From contig NC_050731.1 of the NCBI RefSeq assembly GCF_014133895.1, forward strand, positions 558,001 to 622,000: a stretch of DNA of 64,000 bases, read 5' to 3'. The DNA comes from Torulaspora globosa. Taxonomy: Eukaryota > Ascomycota > Saccharomycetes > Saccharomycetales > Saccharomycetaceae. Each line of letters starts with the position of its first letter. Within the stretch, counting starts at the first letter, position 1. Both the position numbers and the translations under genes were made by a program. The notes under the pieces were generated by a model that was not told the DNA's origin, did not search any database, and saw nothing but the letters and a program-made list of their open reading frames with translations. Shown piece after piece: positions 1 to 8,902 of the stretch.

Positions 1-16
1 ACGTCAAAATGAATCT

Positions 17-1120
17 ATGGGGTCGTTGGACCCATTTCGCAAGACGTCTGATGAGGAAAAGGAGAATTTAGGGGACATGCGGCTTCCTTGGGAGATTCAA
101 GCGTTAATTTTGAAATTTAGCGATGAGCCATTCGATCCTAGCTATTTACTGGTCTGTAAGGTTTGGTATCTGCTATGTTTGCCTTTGATCTACAGACATC
201 CAGCACTGAACTGTAGGAATTTCAACAGTTTCGTGGACGCTGTGATAAGCAATCGAAAGAAGAAGATAGGTGGGTATGTTGAGGAGCTAAATTTGGCATC
301 GATCATGCAGAGCGGAAGGAACTCGTTCGTTTCTAGGTTACTACGGCGTTGTTCTCCCAGTTTGCAAAAATTCACTGCGCCCCAGACGAGTTTCGGATAT
401 GCGCCGCTAATATCGTTGAAATCATGCCTTCAGCTCAAGTACCTGGATCTTGGTCTTGTTTCAGAGACGGTGAAACTGGAGCAACTGTTTGCCGCTATCA
501 AAAATTTCAAGCATCTGACCCACCTTGCGTTTCCCAGGAGCTCGATCAATTGCGACGGGTTTCGCGAGTTCCAATGGCCTGAGAATCTACAGTATTTGAA
601 GCTTAGTGGCGGTATCACCAATGAGTTTGTCCGCGAAACACAGTGGCCAAGAAGCATTACTACACTGGAGTTTTCTTACTGCCCTAAAGTCGATGAACAT
701 GCGGTCTACCGGGTCCTTTCGCAAATTGGTGACAATTTGCAGCACCTTTATTTCCACTACCCTATGCCGTCATTACATGAGAATGCTTTGGACTACGTCT
801 TTCGTTACTCTTCGCGTCTGATCTCGATTCAATTGATGGTCGATTATTGCTCCAGATGGGTCTTCTCTGAACACATGTTGGCTTCCCTGGTTTATCCGCG
901 CCCCTTGCGTACCATTTATCTGGAATGCAGTGGCTCGCTGGGGCTGGCTTCGAAGATCCATCCGGACGACTTCACGATCGCTATTATGGAGTCACGGCTA
1001 CCTTGCTTGAAGAACATCAGCGTTTCTTCCAAGCTCGGATGGGACATGAACAGCGATGACGTTTCGGACTTGGTATCCGTTTTTGAAGATCAAGGCGGCA
1101 GTTTGTATTTAAGTTATTAA
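17..1120 (+). CDS. F-box / leucine-rich-repeat-like protein, YDR306C ortholog
   Basis: Predicted 367-residue substrate-recognition subunit of an SCF-type ubiquitin ligase; the target is unknown. Residues about 20-65 look like an F-box (LPWEIQALILKF followed by a CKVWY..L..P..YRHP segment). The rest has irregular leucine-rich repeats with recurring L..L.L and 'WP..L..L' units, as in the S. cerevisiae YDR306C family. The ATG at 17 is the first usable start. It lies at the window edge, so its promoter is not visible. The neighbour downstream is HNT2, the same order as YDR306C-YDR305C in S. cerevisiae. Assignment rests on fold and synteny; the function of the family itself is poorly known. Confidence 0.82.
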   Translation: MGSLDPFRKTSDEEKENLGDMRLPWEIQALILKFSDEPFDPSYLLVCKVWYLLCLPLIYRHPALNCRNFNSFVDAVISNRKKKIGGYVEELNLASIMQSGRNSFVSRLLRRCSPSLQKFTAPQTSFGYAPLISLKSCLQLKYLDLGLVSETVKLEQLFAAIKNFKHLTHLAFPRSSINCDGFREFQWPENLQYLKLSGGITNEFVRETQWPRSITTLEFSYCPKVDEHAVYRVLSQIGDNLQHLYFHYPMPSLHENALDYVFRYSSRLISIQLMVDYCSRWVFSEHMLASLVYPRPLRTIYLECSGSLGLASKIHPDDFTIAIMESRLPCLKNISVSSKLGWDMNSDDVSDLVSVFEDQGGSLYLSY

Positions 1121-1229
1121 TGTTAAGATTAGTTTTATATGTTTTAATGATGTGATGCGACATTCAGAAATGCAAACTACAAGACGTTAATCTCAAGATC
1201 GAAACCAAAGGGATAAGGCGAACTGCAGC

Positions 1230-1769
1230 ATGTCAGGTCCCATATATTTCTACAAGTACGTGGTGACTCCCCAAGTATTCTTCAAGAGTAAATATACGTA
1301 TGCGCTGGTTAACTTGAAACCACTGGTCCCCGGCCACGTTCTCATTGTCCCATTAAGAACCCAGGTGGTCAGGCTAAGCGACTTGACTCCGGACGAATCG
1401 ACTGATTACTTCAACACGTTGCAGCTAATTCAGAAGTTCATCAGCTGGCATTTCAAAGCTGATTCACTGAACATCGCTATTCAGGACGGTCCCGAGGCTG
1501 GTCAGACAGTTCCACACTTGCACACGCATATCATCCCAAGGTATAGAACAAACAACATCGGCGACCAGATATACGATAAGCTCGACGACTGGAGATTTCA
1601 GAGCTGGGATGAGCGACGTAGCGAGTATTTAGCAATTGGTGGCAGAGAAGGCCGCAAGAAGTTGGCAAAACCCGACGACCAACGAATAGCCCGTTCTCAG
1701 GAGGAGATGGCTCAAGAGGCAATGGAATTGGAGCGCCAATTGGCCGAATTCACTGTTACATCGGCTTGA
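1230..1769 (+). CDS. HNT2: HIT-family dinucleoside triphosphate hydrolase (Hnt2/Fhit)
   Basis: A 179-residue Fhit-type hydrolase that cleaves Ap3A and related dinucleoside polyphosphates. The histidine triad is clear at residues 96-104 (HLHTHIIPR), preceded by the family block QDGPEAGQTVP. The N-terminal PGHVLIVPLR block is also typical. The start at 1230 lines up with the conserved YKSKYTYALVN-type region, and no splice signals are seen just upstream, so this is a single exon. It is tandem with the F-box gene and convergent with the mS41 gene. It is slightly shorter than the roughly 217-residue S. cerevisiae protein because the N-terminus and the linker before the C-terminal helix are shorter. 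Confidence 0.93.
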   Translation: MSGPIYFYKYVVTPQVFFKSKYTYALVNLKPLVPGHVLIVPLRTQVVRLSDLTPDESTDYFNTLQLIQKFISWHFKADSLNIAIQDGPEAGQTVPHLHTHIIPRYRTNNIGDQIYDKLDDWRFQSWDERRSEYLAIGGREGRKKLAKPDDQRIARSQEEMAQEAMELERQLAEFTVTSA

Positions 1770-1810
1770 ATTTTCTGTTCATGTTTATATACAAGTAAAA
1801 TGATACATGA

Positions 1811-2188
1811 CTACTCTTTAGACCTCTGTTCCGCTTTCCATTTGGCAATGTTCTCCTTTCTCTTCCTCTCACCGCCAAAGAACGACTTCTTGCCCTTCTT
1901 GATCTCCACAATTGGCTCATTCTTCCTCAACTTTTCCACTTGATGTAAAATATACTTTCGTTGCTGCACAGAGACGCCTTTCTCCTTCAAGTCTCTGGAG
2001 TCCCACACGAACAGGTTTTCCCACTTATTCTCGTAGATTTCAGCAGCCTCATCACACTTTCTGCCTATTCTTGTCAGGAAAGTCGCTACATCTGGTATTT
2101 GATCTGTAGGCTTTGGAATTACTCGGTTCAAAGTGCGGGAAAGACGCAGCAAAGGACTGGTGGTCGAGACGAACCGGCGGCACAGCAT
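1811..2188 (-). CDS. FYV4: Mitochondrial small ribosomal subunit protein mS41 (Fyv4)
   Basis: A 125-residue mitochondrial ribosomal protein. It carries the IGR-motif (SAM-like mS41) domain: [12 protein letters not shown] near residue 35, followed by a helix-rich segment and a C-terminal basic tail with [21 protein letters not shown]. The N-terminus is rich in Arg and Ser and looks like a mitochondrial targeting sequence. The open frame extends upstream to a GTG at 2287, but the first ATG is at 2188 and gives the length expected for Fyv4 (about 130 residues). It is divergent from MED6, the same pair as YHR059W/YHR058C in S. cerevisiae. Confidence 0.9.
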   Translation of the reverse strand: MLCRRFVSTTSPLLRLSRTLNRVIPKPTDQIPDVATFLTRIGRKCDEAAEIYENKWENLFVWDSRDLKEKGVSVQQRKYILHQVEKLRKNEPIVEIKKGKKSFFGGERKRKENIAKWKAEQRSKE

Positions 2189-2341
2189 AGCGGTCGAGAT
2201 CGGTATCCTATTGTGGCAAATGAGCCTCTTGTGAGCTGCTTTTAAGAGTTTATTGTCAAGAGTAACTGCAAAAAAAAGTCTACACACTATAGTGATGAGC
2301 TTAAACTAAAGTGCCCTGGGCTTCAAAGGTTGACAATCGCT

Positions 2342-3187
2342 ATGAATACTCCGCTGGACGAATTGCAATGGAAATCGCCTGAATGGATCCAGGCGTTTGG
2401 GCTCAGGACCGATAATGTGCTGGACTACTTTGCCGAGTCGCCGTTCTTCAACAAGACTTCGAACAACCAAGTGATCAAGATGCAGCGACAGTTCTCGCAG
2501 GTTCCTGGTGAGCCCGTGCAGACGCAGGAGGGCAAGCCACGTCCCAACGATCTGGAGGTTATTGGTGCCGGTCCGGGCCAGCAGCAGGACCAGGATGAAT
2601 TCGCGTATGCAGATCCCGTGAGAAGAAGCCTTCTAGCCAGGTATCCCGTACACGCAATGTTGGAGCGGGAGCTCGCCAGAATGAAGGGCATCGAGTATGT
2701 GCTTGCCTATGTGCGCGAACCGGACTTCTGGGTCGTCAAGAAACAAGAGAGACTAGCGGCGCAACGGATCCGCGTTCTACAGGACTACTACATCATCGGT
2801 GCTAACGTGTATCAGTCTCCGACCGTCTTCAAAATCGTCCAGAGCAGAGTCATGTCTGCCAGTTACCACCTGTCGGAGACGCTAGGACAGCTCCACAGTC
2901 TGACGCAGTTTCAGCCATCGCAAGGAGTGCGGTTCAAGCGGCTACAGAACACGACATCGGCGAATCCAGGCGCGGCCAACGGCGCCACCGGCAGCCAGGA
3001 CAGCGCTCCGGCCACGGCAACTGCCAACGAGCTGCCATCGACTACGAACACGGGACAGACCGCGCAAACGGCGAGAACAGACCAGCTGGACAACAACGGT
3101 GCCAGTGCCAGCCGGGACGTGCTAACACCAGAGATGATGCAGAAACTGATGTACATCAGCGCCAGATCGACGCCAGAATACGTTTAA
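2342..3187 (+). CDS. MED6: Mediator head subunit Med6
   Basis: Mediator subunit that contacts RNA polymerase II and the rest of the head module in the nucleus; 281 residues. The N-terminal block TPLDELQWKSPEWIQAFGLR and the following NVLDYFAESPFFNKTSNNQV are hallmark Med6 sequences. A second conserved block around LQDYYIIGANVYQSPT and VQSR.MS.SYHL follows. The C-terminal third is a low-complexity Ala/Thr/Gln/Asn linker, ending in the conserved MQKLMYISARSTPEYV-type tail. The frame opens at a TTG, so the ATG at 2342 was chosen; it gives an N-terminus matching the family. The gene is clearly GC-rich compared with most of the window (one 60-base line has 41 G+C). Confidence 0.97.
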   Translation: MNTPLDELQWKSPEWIQAFGLRTDNVLDYFAESPFFNKTSNNQVIKMQRQFSQVPGEPVQTQEGKPRPNDLEVIGAGPGQQQDQDEFAYADPVRRSLLARYPVHAMLERELARMKGIEYVLAYVREPDFWVVKKQERLAAQRIRVLQDYYIIGANVYQSPTVFKIVQSRVMSASYHLSETLGQLHSLTQFQPSQGVRFKRLQNTTSANPGAANGATGSQDSAPATATANELPSTTNTGQTAQTARTDQLDNNGASASRDVLTPEMMQKLMYISARSTPEYV

Positions 3188-3295
3188 GCGCAGGTCTCGA
3201 TCATCGCGGACGGTTATGCTGGCCTTTAAAGCGATTTGGTCTCTTAATACACTCCACCACCACAGTTCACTACGACAGCGAAAGAAACAAATCCA

Positions 3296-3928
3296 ATGCA
3301 GCTACTAGCCTTTGCGTTATCGTTCGTGCTCTTCTTCAAGGCGATTGTGCTCGCCGCAGACCCGCAGATCACCCGCAAGGTCTACTTCGACATCCAGCAC
3401 GGCGACAAAGAGGTGGGCCGCATCGTCGTGGGCCTGTACGGTGCCACCACGCCCAAGACGGCCGACAACTTCTATGAATTGACCATCTCGCAGGACCCTG
3501 CCATGGGCTACCTCGGCTCCATCTTCCACCGCGTCATCCCACAGTTCATGATCCAGGGCGGTGACTTCACCGACGGCACCGGCGTCGGCGGGAAGTCGAT
3601 CTACGGTGCCAGCTTTCCCGACGAGAACTTCGACGTCAAGCACGACAGGCCCGGCAGGCTCTCGATGGCCAACCGGGGCAAGGACACCAACGGCTCGCAG
3701 TTCTTCATCACCACCGTGGCCACCCCATGGCTCGACGGCAGACATGTGGTGTTCGGCGAGGTCCTCGAGGGCATGGACGTCGTCCACTACATCGAGAACG
3801 TCCCCAGAGACAGCAGAGACGCTCCGCTGGAGAAAGTTGTCATCGCCGCGTGCGGCGAAGCCGAGACCGTACCACTGGACAACCAGACCGTCCAGCACGC
3901 CCAAGAGAAGGCCCGCGACGAGCTCTGA
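3296..3928 (+). CDS. CPR5: ER-lumen peptidyl-prolyl cis-trans isomerase (cyclophilin Cpr5/Cpr2 type)
   Basis: A 210-residue cyclophilin B-type prolyl isomerase of the secretory pathway. Residues 1-20 form a hydrophobic signal peptide, and the cyclophilin domain spans about 28-185. Active-site signatures are present: [24 protein letters not shown], and [11 protein letters not shown] with the cyclosporin-binding Trp. The C-terminus is ARDEL, an HDEL-like ER retrieval signal with Arg in the first position. S. cerevisiae has two duplicates, CPR5 (retained) and CPR2 (no HDEL); the single copy here most resembles CPR5 because of the tail. Codons are strongly GC-ending, unlike most neighbours, which explains the long antisense reading frame over it. 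Confidence 0.93.
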   Translation: MQLLAFALSFVLFFKAIVLAADPQITRKVYFDIQHGDKEVGRIVVGLYGATTPKTADNFYELTISQDPAMGYLGSIFHRVIPQFMIQGGDFTDGTGVGGKSIYGASFPDENFDVKHDRPGRLSMANRGKDTNGSQFFITTVATPWLDGRHVVFGEVLEGMDVVHYIENVPRDSRDAPLEKVVIAACGEAETVPLDNQTVQHAQEKARDEL

Positions 3929-4371
3929 TGCGCTCGAATGCCACCTGTATAGCTGTCTAGCTCTTTAAATCGGTATACTGATCACGTAGTACGAATTCGT
4001 TACCCGGCCACACCGACCGCCCATGTCACGTTAGGGGGTCCAGAGCCAGTAAAAGTTTTGATTGGATTGAGTTGGACGACGTCAAGAAACGTTTGCAACA
4101 AGTCAAGAGCGTCGAAACAACAGTTTGAGCGGTTGCTTGGTCGCCAGTGGTGTGCTGTTATCTTTGCGTGGTGGAATTTTTTCACTTTGGCCAGATTTTG
4201 TTTGTAAAGGCTTCTTCCGAGCACCGTGCGTTTTGGTCCGTCTGGCGCTTTAGCGGTGGTGACAGTAAGAGAAGAGCGTAGGAGCGAACTAAGAAGGATC
4301 GGCGGCTACAGCAAGGTCATCGAGGTTGCGATCTAGGTGAAGAGAGAGCTGTGAATGGTTAGTGTGAGAAG
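3929..4371. other. Intergenic spacer / RSC3 leader, 443 bp
   Basis: Spacer between the cyclophilin gene and the RSC3-like gene. I see no RNA gene or conserved reading frame. The last part is purine-rich and probably the 5' leader of the downstream gene; it contains a short upstream ATG (see the separate entry). Confidence 0.6.
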
Positions 4372-4396
4372 ATGGATATCCGTGGTAGGAAAATGA
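4355..4396 (+). promoter_or_regulatory. Upstream ORF overlapping the RSC3 start
   Basis: An ATG lies 17 bases before the main start and opens a 13-codon frame in another phase. It ends in TGA at 4394-4396, beyond the main ATG at 4372. If it is in the mRNA, it could reduce initiation at the main start. Whether transcripts begin upstream of it is unknown. Confidence 0.35.
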
Positions 4397-6861
4397 AGAA
4401 ACCGCCTGCGTGTGTGCAGTGTCGTAGGCGGAAGATTGGATGTGATCGAGTAAAGCCGATCTGTGGGAACTGCTTGAAGAATGGTAAGACGGATTGTTTC
4501 TTCCCGGACGTTCCCGGACAGTACGTGTCGTCTAACTCTTCGCAGAGCTCAGCTAAGTATGATCACGTGCGCGAGAGCGGTGCTGAGTTGCACCATAATC
4601 CCGAGCTGGCTTCGATGGAGCAGATACGGGAGTATAACACTCGGTTGCAGCTGCTGAACGCGCAACAGCACCGGGCTTCGCCCGGCGCTGTGGAGACGGC
4701 GCAGTTTATCCCGAGGACGGTGCCCAGTTTTGAGAACAAGCCCGTGAGCTCGGCGAACGGGTCGGCGCTGCACTTGAATTGGGTGCAGGGCCCTGCGATC
4801 TTCGATATCATGACTTCGCCGTACACACAGGAGGAGGTGCTGTTGAAAGAGATGGAGTTTTTGAAGTCCAGACTGCTGGAGTTGCAGGAGATCACGGGGA
4901 ACAAGATTGGCATGGAGCTGTGGAAGGCCGGGGAACTGCTCTCTAATGGGAACTCGGGCGGCAGGGGCGACGGCGGACGTAGCGGGAGCGGTAAGGACGC
5001 AAACGACATCGCGATCCCGGAGCTCAAGCGGCTGCAGATGTCGTTGAAAGGGGACGGAATGAGTATTAATGAGTTTAGAGATTTGGACCCTGAGTTTCTG
5101 GAGTCCAAACAGGTTTTCGACGTCCTGGCCGTCAGTAACCCAGATAACTTGACGGAACTGAACCCGTTATCGGATGCGCCTAATTGCATATTCAGCGTAC
5201 GATTCCTCACAATACGTGACGAGTATCTGGCGCAGTTTTATAGGAAGATCAACGAGGTCGTCAGCACCCATTTCAACGATCAGCTGGCGAACTGGAGACA
5301 GCAAAAATCAAAAGGGCCTGCAACCTTCAAGAACGACCAGGCCATAAGGTTCCCTCCTAGAGGAGTCACACAGGAAATTATTACTAAATACCTGGCTACG
5401 GTGGCAGATACCAACTCGTTGATTCCTATTCTCAAACCAAGAGAACTGATGACCGCAGTGGAGCAGCTGTTCGGCCGCGAGCCCATCTTTTCACCGAATA
5501 AGTTAGATCTGCCGCAGATAGCCACATTGGGCCAAATTACCGTTTGCTTGTTGCTCACTTACGAAACACTGTCGTCATCGGTGCTCATTCCGCTGAAGGA
5601 TGAACAACTGGCGCTTTTCCATCAGTTGAGAGATTGGGTACCAAGTTTTAGGACCAATCTGCATCTCATAAAATCAGAGATCGATAGAAGGGACAACAAC
5701 TCATACACGGTTACCGTGCTGAATTTCATCGCATTATGGAAATATTATCAATCAATATCTGACACTTGCGATAATGATTCTATCGATGGCGACGAAGATG
5801 TTCACTTGGCACGTCAACTGTCGCTTAACCATGAAACCAAAAACCAACTGCATATGTTACTCTGGAACTTCATCTTTAAGAACTATTGTTGGAGACATTT
5901 ATTCAGGGGTGAAGTACCCTCAATGGTGGTAGGATCAGAGCTAAACTCAGCAACTGTGATCGATCCCTTATTGAATATCGACTATGCCCTGCTGAATTTC
6001 CAGATAGATATGCTGAAATACCTGCAGACAAGGGATTCCATGCTTTCTTTGAAGAAAGTACTGGGGCTAAGAGATCTTTTCAAAGTAAAATTGCATGAGC
6101 AGAATAAGAAATGCTACACAACAGCAGCAATCGTCAACAGCGTGGTGGACTCTCTAATATATCGTAATGCGATGTTGTACTTGAATTATTTTCTGCTGAT
6201 GCAATACGAAAGATTCAAGGATGCCAGTGATTTTGTAGATTACTACAAAGACTTTTTACAATTGGTTCAAGAAACGCTGTTCTTTGTATTCTCCTGTTTG
6301 GCAAATCTGAAATTTGCTGGTTATGAGTTTATCTTTGCTAAAAAGTCCTTCCTCACCTTGGAAAGTATATGCCACATGATACTTGGGTTGTATCAAAGAT
6401 CCTACATTCGTTCAACAAAAGTGAGCGCGAGCGCGATGGCAGACGACAGCACAAGGCCTGACGCTCAACAGTCCGAGACACTGACACTACTATTGAACAA
6501 AGTGCTCATGCTGCTACAAGATTATGCAAGGAATCGTAAGGTCGCCAGCCCGTTGATCTTCAAGCTTGTCTGCAAATTGAGAACCACACTTGAGTACATC
6601 GCACTGTGCGAAAGCGGTACGATGACCACTTTAAATCACGTAGCAGGAAAGGCACCAGTTCTTTATGGTGTACCTAACGCTTTCGAGCTGATAGACGAAC
6701 CAAACTTATCCAAGGTTACTGCAAAACTACGCGCAATATCAGAATCACTGATAAAATCAGACTTCTATAGTCAAAGGAAACCATACGAACCTACAAATCC
6801 ACAGACACTGGGCTTGACACCAGAAAATTTCACGGACATATTCAACTCATTCTACTGTTAG
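4372..6861 (+). CDS. RSC3: Zn2Cys6 DNA-binding subunit of the RSC remodeller (Rsc3/Rsc30 type)
   Basis: An 829-residue Zn(II)2Cys6 protein, member of the RSC chromatin-remodelling complex that binds CGCG-type promoter sites. The zinc cluster is at residues 14-42 with Cys at 14, 17, 24, 31, 34 and 42, and the MDIRGRKMKKPPACVQCR start is diagnostic of Rsc3. The remaining sequence is a long helical fungal regulator region, with a Gly/Ser/Asp linker near residues 190-210. It occurs once here; S. cerevisiae has the duplicates RSC3 (YDR303C) and RSC30 (YHR056C). Base composition shifts within the gene: the 5' third is GC-rich, the rest is nearer the window average. Confidence 0.95.
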   Translation: MDIRGRKMKKPPACVQCRRRKIGCDRVKPICGNCLKNGKTDCFFPDVPGQYVSSNSSQSSAKYDHVRESGAELHHNPELASMEQIREYNTRLQLLNAQQHRASPGAVETAQFIPRTVPSFENKPVSSANGSALHLNWVQGPAIFDIMTSPYTQEEVLLKEMEFLKSRLLELQEITGNKIGMELWKAGELLSNGNSGGRGDGGRSGSGKDANDIAIPELKRLQMSLKGDGMSINEFRDLDPEFLESKQVFDVLAVSNPDNLTELNPLSDAPNCIFSVRFLTIRDEYLAQFYRKINEVVSTHFNDQLANWRQQKSKGPATFKNDQAIRFPPRGVTQEIITKYLATVADTNSLIPILKPRELMTAVEQLFGREPIFSPNKLDLPQIATLGQITVCLLLTYETLSSSVLIPLKDEQLALFHQLRDWVPSFRTNLHLIKSEIDRRDNNSYTVTVLNFIALWKYYQSISDTCDNDSIDGDEDVHLARQLSLNHETKNQLHMLLWNFIFKNYCWRHLFRGEVPSMVVGSELNSATVIDPLLNIDYALLNFQIDMLKYLQTRDSMLSLKKVLGLRDLFKVKLHEQNKKCYTTAAIVNSVVDSLIYRNAMLYLNYFLLMQYERFKDASDFVDYYKDFLQLVQETLFFVFSCLANLKFAGYEFIFAKKSFLTLESICHMILGLYQRSYIRSTKVSASAMADDSTRPDAQQSETLTLLLNKVLMLLQDYARNRKVASPLIFKLVCKLRTTLEYIALCESGTMTTLNHVAGKAPVLYGVPNAFELIDEPNLSKVTAKLRAISESLIKSDFYSQRKPYEPTNPQTLGLTPENFTDIFNSFYC

Positions 6862-7157
6862 TCTCCGATGTACTGCCGTTGAATGATGCATCCGATTTGG
6901 ACATATCATGTATGTAACTTTTGTAATTATAATGAAGCTTCCATCTGATAGAAAGCATAACGACTACTTGCAGCCATTGCCAGGACACGGCAATCTGATT
7001 GCCAATGGAATCGAAGACTTGGAGCCATCGGACTTGTTGATGGTATATACTATGCTGTAGCGACAAAGCGCCTCGTTGAAAGCTCGAGGATAGCTTTCTT
7101 AAAGTAATTAAAGTAAGGTAAATTAAAATCGAGGCCTTGAGTCCAGGTATTTAGTCA

Positions 7158-8009
7158 ATGCCATCAATGATTTGGCGTAGCAGTTCGGTTGGACCAGTGA
7201 GTCGCTTTTTAAGCTTACGACAGGTGAGATTTCGCAGCAATATTGGAACTTGTATTTCAGATTTCGCTATAAAGAAAAAGGGCACTGGAACAGGCTGTTT
7301 TATCGAATTACCAGATTTCGTACCTCTTCAGGACTCGATCTTGGTGAAGATACCAAGTTCATGTGAGATATACGGCAAAATGAACAAGATCAACGCGATA
7401 AGTTCCGATGCAAGTGTCCAAAATGAACCGTTGTTGGCACAAGAATCTGTAGGTACTGTGGGATTCTCTAGGATAGTGACGGGAGAGCATCCCGCCAATT
7501 TGATCATGGCGTCTCCGACGCCTATGTCGAATATCGCGGTTGTAAAGATCGATAGTGGTGAAAACGACGGCATGTATGTGCCTGAATTTGACCAAAGTGT
7601 GCTATGCTACAGCGGAAACTTGATGCTGAGAAACAATAATCAGATCACTGGCTATGGAGTTGTTGCCCTTGCCGGAAGAGGGCCAGTTTATCAAGTCATC
7701 CTCAGAGAAGGCGAGCATATGGTAGTAGCGAGCGAATCTATACTGGCGTATGATTCCCAGGCACAAATTCGCTTGATTAGGCTGCAATCACCTTATAGGA
7801 GTCCCAGTGCTATGTACAGCTTTTTCTCCAGGTATTTTCAGCGCTACTACGATCAAGTGCTGATGAAATTGAACAAGTCCTTCGCAACAGGTAGGGTTTT
7901 CAGCAAGATCCAAGGTCCTGGCACTTTCTTCTTGCAGACGCAGTTCGTTCCAGGAAGCAGAAAGTATTTAGATGAGGAATTGTTGCAAATAACCAAATCA
8001 GAGGCCTAA
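7158..8009 (+). CDS. AIM24-family mitochondrial protein
   Basis: A 283-residue protein with an Arg/Ser-rich, acid-poor N-terminus typical of mitochondrial import. The body resembles the AIM24 (TRAP-like beta-fold) family: a central ITGYGVVALAGRGPVYQV segment, then LREGEHMVVASESILAYD, and later GPGTFFLQTQF near the C-terminus. In S. cerevisiae the family member is AIM24 (YJR080C), a mitochondrial inner-membrane protein that supports MICOS and respiratory complex organisation; that protein is longer (about 394 residues) and lies elsewhere. No counterpart lies between RSC3 and GPI11 in S. cerevisiae. It may be the moved AIM24 ortholog or a paralog; I cannot tell. The family call is moderate and the exact function is inferred. 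Confidence 0.65.
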   Translation: MPSMIWRSSSVGPVSRFLSLRQVRFRSNIGTCISDFAIKKKGTGTGCFIELPDFVPLQDSILVKIPSSCEIYGKMNKINAISSDASVQNEPLLAQESVGTVGFSRIVTGEHPANLIMASPTPMSNIAVVKIDSGENDGMYVPEFDQSVLCYSGNLMLRNNNQITGYGVVALAGRGPVYQVILREGEHMVVASESILAYDSQAQIRLIRLQSPYRSPSAMYSFFSRYFQRYYDQVLMKLNKSFATGRVFSKIQGPGTFFLQTQFVPGSRKYLDEELLQITKSEA

Positions 8010-8053
8010 TAATATTCGATACTTCAAAGAATGCATATATGTACATAGACCCA

Positions 8054-8701
8054 TCAAAAGCGGGACCCAAAGGAGTAACCCAGGAAAGCCCCAATGTAAG
8101 CACCGACAACCACGGGTATTGGCCAAGCTTGCCAATCGCGGTCCCAGTCAAGCGGTATTACCACGCAGCTGCACCAGGCTCCTATGACAATCATAATAAA
8201 GTACTTTTTCCACAGGCCCACTTTGAAGTCCCCGTTGAACACCTGGTAGATAGCGGGATATGCAAGGTAGCAGCAATGCAGCGAGAATATCCACGTTTCC
8301 CTCCATTTCTCAGTCGCTGGTGCTCCGAACAGAATGGTAATGACTACAGCCGGTACTGTCAACAGTAACGTGGCGCAAGCCGATATAATCGCCAGTGAAC
8401 CTTTCAGCTTCAGAATCTTATTGCCATAAATTGTCGATTTGTTGAATTGGTACTTCAGATATAGAACTTGCAGAGGAATTAGCGCAAATAGTAGCTTCCA
8501 GCTGTCGTAACCCTCTGAAACGCACGTATAGTAATAGATAAGGCCTATCAAATGCCATGGGATCGTCAAGATCGTCTTGCGAACATACACTGGAGGATCT
8601 TCATGGTCAACGTGTTTCCTCTTATTGTTACGATTTGTAAGAGTGTTATCATCTGAAAACGACACGGTCTTTCTCACAGCACCTCTATTCTTAACAGCCA
8701 T
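8054..8701 (-). CDS. GPI11: GPI-anchor biosynthesis protein Gpi11 (PIG-F)
   Basis: ER membrane protein that assists ethanolamine-phosphate transfer to the GPI glycan with Gpi7/Gpi13; 215 residues. After a short basic N-terminus with KTVSFSDD, there are about six hydrophobic helices. The most conserved block is VFNGDFKVGLWKKYFI, followed by VVIPLDWDRDWQAWPIP, the PIG-F signature. The frame extends upstream to a TTG at 8734, but the ATG at 8701 gives the family-like start MAVKNRGAVRKTVSFSDD. It is convergent with the AIM24-like gene and tandem with CFT1, as YDR302W/YDR301W. Confidence 0.95.
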   Translation of the reverse strand: MAVKNRGAVRKTVSFSDDNTLTNRNNKRKHVDHEDPPVYVRKTILTIPWHLIGLIYYYTCVSEGYDSWKLLFALIPLQVLYLKYQFNKSTIYGNKILKLKGSLAIISACATLLLTVPAVVITILFGAPATEKWRETWIFSLHCCYLAYPAIYQVFNGDFKVGLWKKYFIMIVIGAWCSCVVIPLDWDRDWQAWPIPVVVGAYIGAFLGYSFGSRF

Positions 8702-8902
8702 CCTCCCAGATTTACTGTGAGATGGATTGATCAAGCAATTGTAGAAGTACGATCTTCCTTTAAATCAATCTTGTATTAATCTCATCGTGTCCATTCGCGT
8801 ACTGAAAAACGCTCGCCTTAGGTGTACTATGCTAGGAAGACGCTTGAGGATAATCAACTATATAGTGTTAAGTAAGTTGGCAACCAAATCAGCTCGCCGA
8901 GA

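Noticed and set aside
3317..3904. A 195-codon open frame antisense to the cyclophilin gene
   Set aside because: It arises from the GC-ending codons of CPR5; composition is low-complexity (Val, Gly, Asp, Glu) and matches no family.
3561..3968. A 135-codon frame overlapping CPR5 on the same strand
   Set aside because: Ser/Arg/Thr-rich out-of-frame shadow of a well-supported gene.
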